DNA from: Pezicula radicicola
Taxonomy: Eukaryota > Ascomycota > Leotiomycetes > Helotiales > Dermateaceae
Direction of reading: 5' to 3'
DNA length: 64,000 bases
NCBI GenBank assembly: GCA_003008705.1
Contig: PDUO01000037.1
Coordinates: forward strand, 431,765 to 495,764
Within the stretch, counting starts at the first letter, position 1. Every line of letters starts with the position of its first letter. A model generated the notes under the pieces. The model saw nothing but the letters and a program-made list of their open reading frames with translations, searched no databases and was not told the DNA's origin. Position numbers and translations under genes: made by a program. Below are positions 63,721 through 64,000 of this stretch, piece by piece.

Positions 63721-64000
63721 ATGTCACAAAAAGACGTCGAGACGCCCCCGAAAAGGCCGAGGATGGGGTCATTTATTATAACAGTGAGTCGTTCTTGATT
63801 GCCGTGGTGTAAGAATGCGATGACTGATGAAAAGTAGGCTTGTGATGTATGTCGCAAGAAGAAGATACGATGTGAACCGACGGGAAATTCGTGTTTGCAA
63901 TGTATCAAGCATAAGACGCTGTGTCATGTTACTCCTATCGGTAAGAAGAGGAGGCCGAGGAGACCGCCAGGGTGAGTAACCTCGCCTCGAAAAGGGGTAA
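63721..64000 (+). CDS. Zn2Cys6 transcription factor, N-terminal part (cut by window end)
   Basis: Exon 1 (63721-63783) reads MSQKDVETPPKRPRMGSFII plus T. A 54-bp intron (GTGAGT donor, AAGTAG acceptor) follows, and exon 2 (63838-63971) starts ACDVCRKKKIRCEP. Cysteines are C23-x2-C26-x6-C33-x6-C40-x2-C43-x6-C50, a standard binuclear zinc cluster, followed by a basic run (GKKRRPRRP). A GTGAGT donor at 63972 ends the visible exon, so the gene continues beyond the window. It is a DNA-binding regulator of unknown targets; it lies near the GST and MDR genes. Confidence 0.85.

Overview
This window looks like an accessory, repeat-rich chromosomal segment of a filamentous ascomycete (Pezizomycotina). 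The evidence is short spliceosomal introns (about 45-80 bp, GTAAGT-like donors, YAG acceptors, CTAAC-like branch sites), Zn2Cys6 regulators, heterokaryon-incompatibility (HET) genes, an NRPS relic and fungal berberine-bridge-type FAD oxidases. Many AT-rich, TpA-rich blocks and decayed transposons are typical of RIP (repeat-induced point mutation). Genes were assembled by hand from frames and splice signals; no searches were run.

Layout. 0.7-4.2 kb: decayed pair, the C-terminal half of an FAD-linked oxidase (+) and a Zn2Cys6 regulator (-) carrying four nonsense transitions. 4.9-5.8 kb: intact enoyl-CoA hydratase-family gene. 5.8-8.1 kb: AT-rich, no gene. 8.1-16.2 kb: HET block with two intact genes (8.1 and 13.1 kb) and two broken ones. 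17.3-20.4 kb: a CmcJ/AsaB-type oxygenase-like gene behind a 3 x 30-bp repeat, a pogo/Fot1 transposase tail, and a GFA (CENP-V-like) gene. 20.5-26.2 kb: repeat-rich, almost gene-free. 26.2-27.4 kb: F-box gene. 28.2-28.7 kb: two small inverted-repeat elements (MITE-like). 29.5-31.8 kb: large divergent HET gene with GC-rich composition. 33.8-38.9 kb: broken gene ending in membrane helices, a Ser/Lys-rich ORF, and an intact Zn2Cys6 regulator. 40.6-43.7 kb: broken monoglyceride-lipase-like gene and an FAD oxidase intact except for one in-frame TGA. 43.9-45.3 kb: complete but mutated Tc1/mariner element with TA target duplication. 46-47.7 kb: solo LTR, hemerythrin (HHE) pseudogene, HET relic. 48.4-49.5 kb: NmrA-like gene. 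50.1-56.1 kb: two cyanamide-hydratase-like HD proteins (one intracellular, one with a signal peptide) bracketing two beta-carbonic anhydrase genes (one complete, one 5'-truncated), with a HET relic inside. 56.3-59.2 kb: Tc1/IS630-type transposase fragment abutting an NRPS relic (A-T-E-C). 59.7-62.7 kb: MDR oxidoreductase, second copy of the solo LTR, GST gene with a late nonsense codon. 63.7 kb to end: start of another Zn2Cys6 regulator.

How it fits together. Two themes stand out. One is a HET-rich self/non-self recognition region with seven HET loci, only three of them open. The other is a small metabolic neighbourhood of HD cyanamide-hydratase-like enzymes with beta-carbonic anhydrases, which could couple conversion of cyanamide or a nitrile-like compound to urea with CO2/bicarbonate handling. 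The rest is mostly decay: at least twelve genes are broken, often by C-to-T or G-to-A transitions producing TAG/TAA/TGA.
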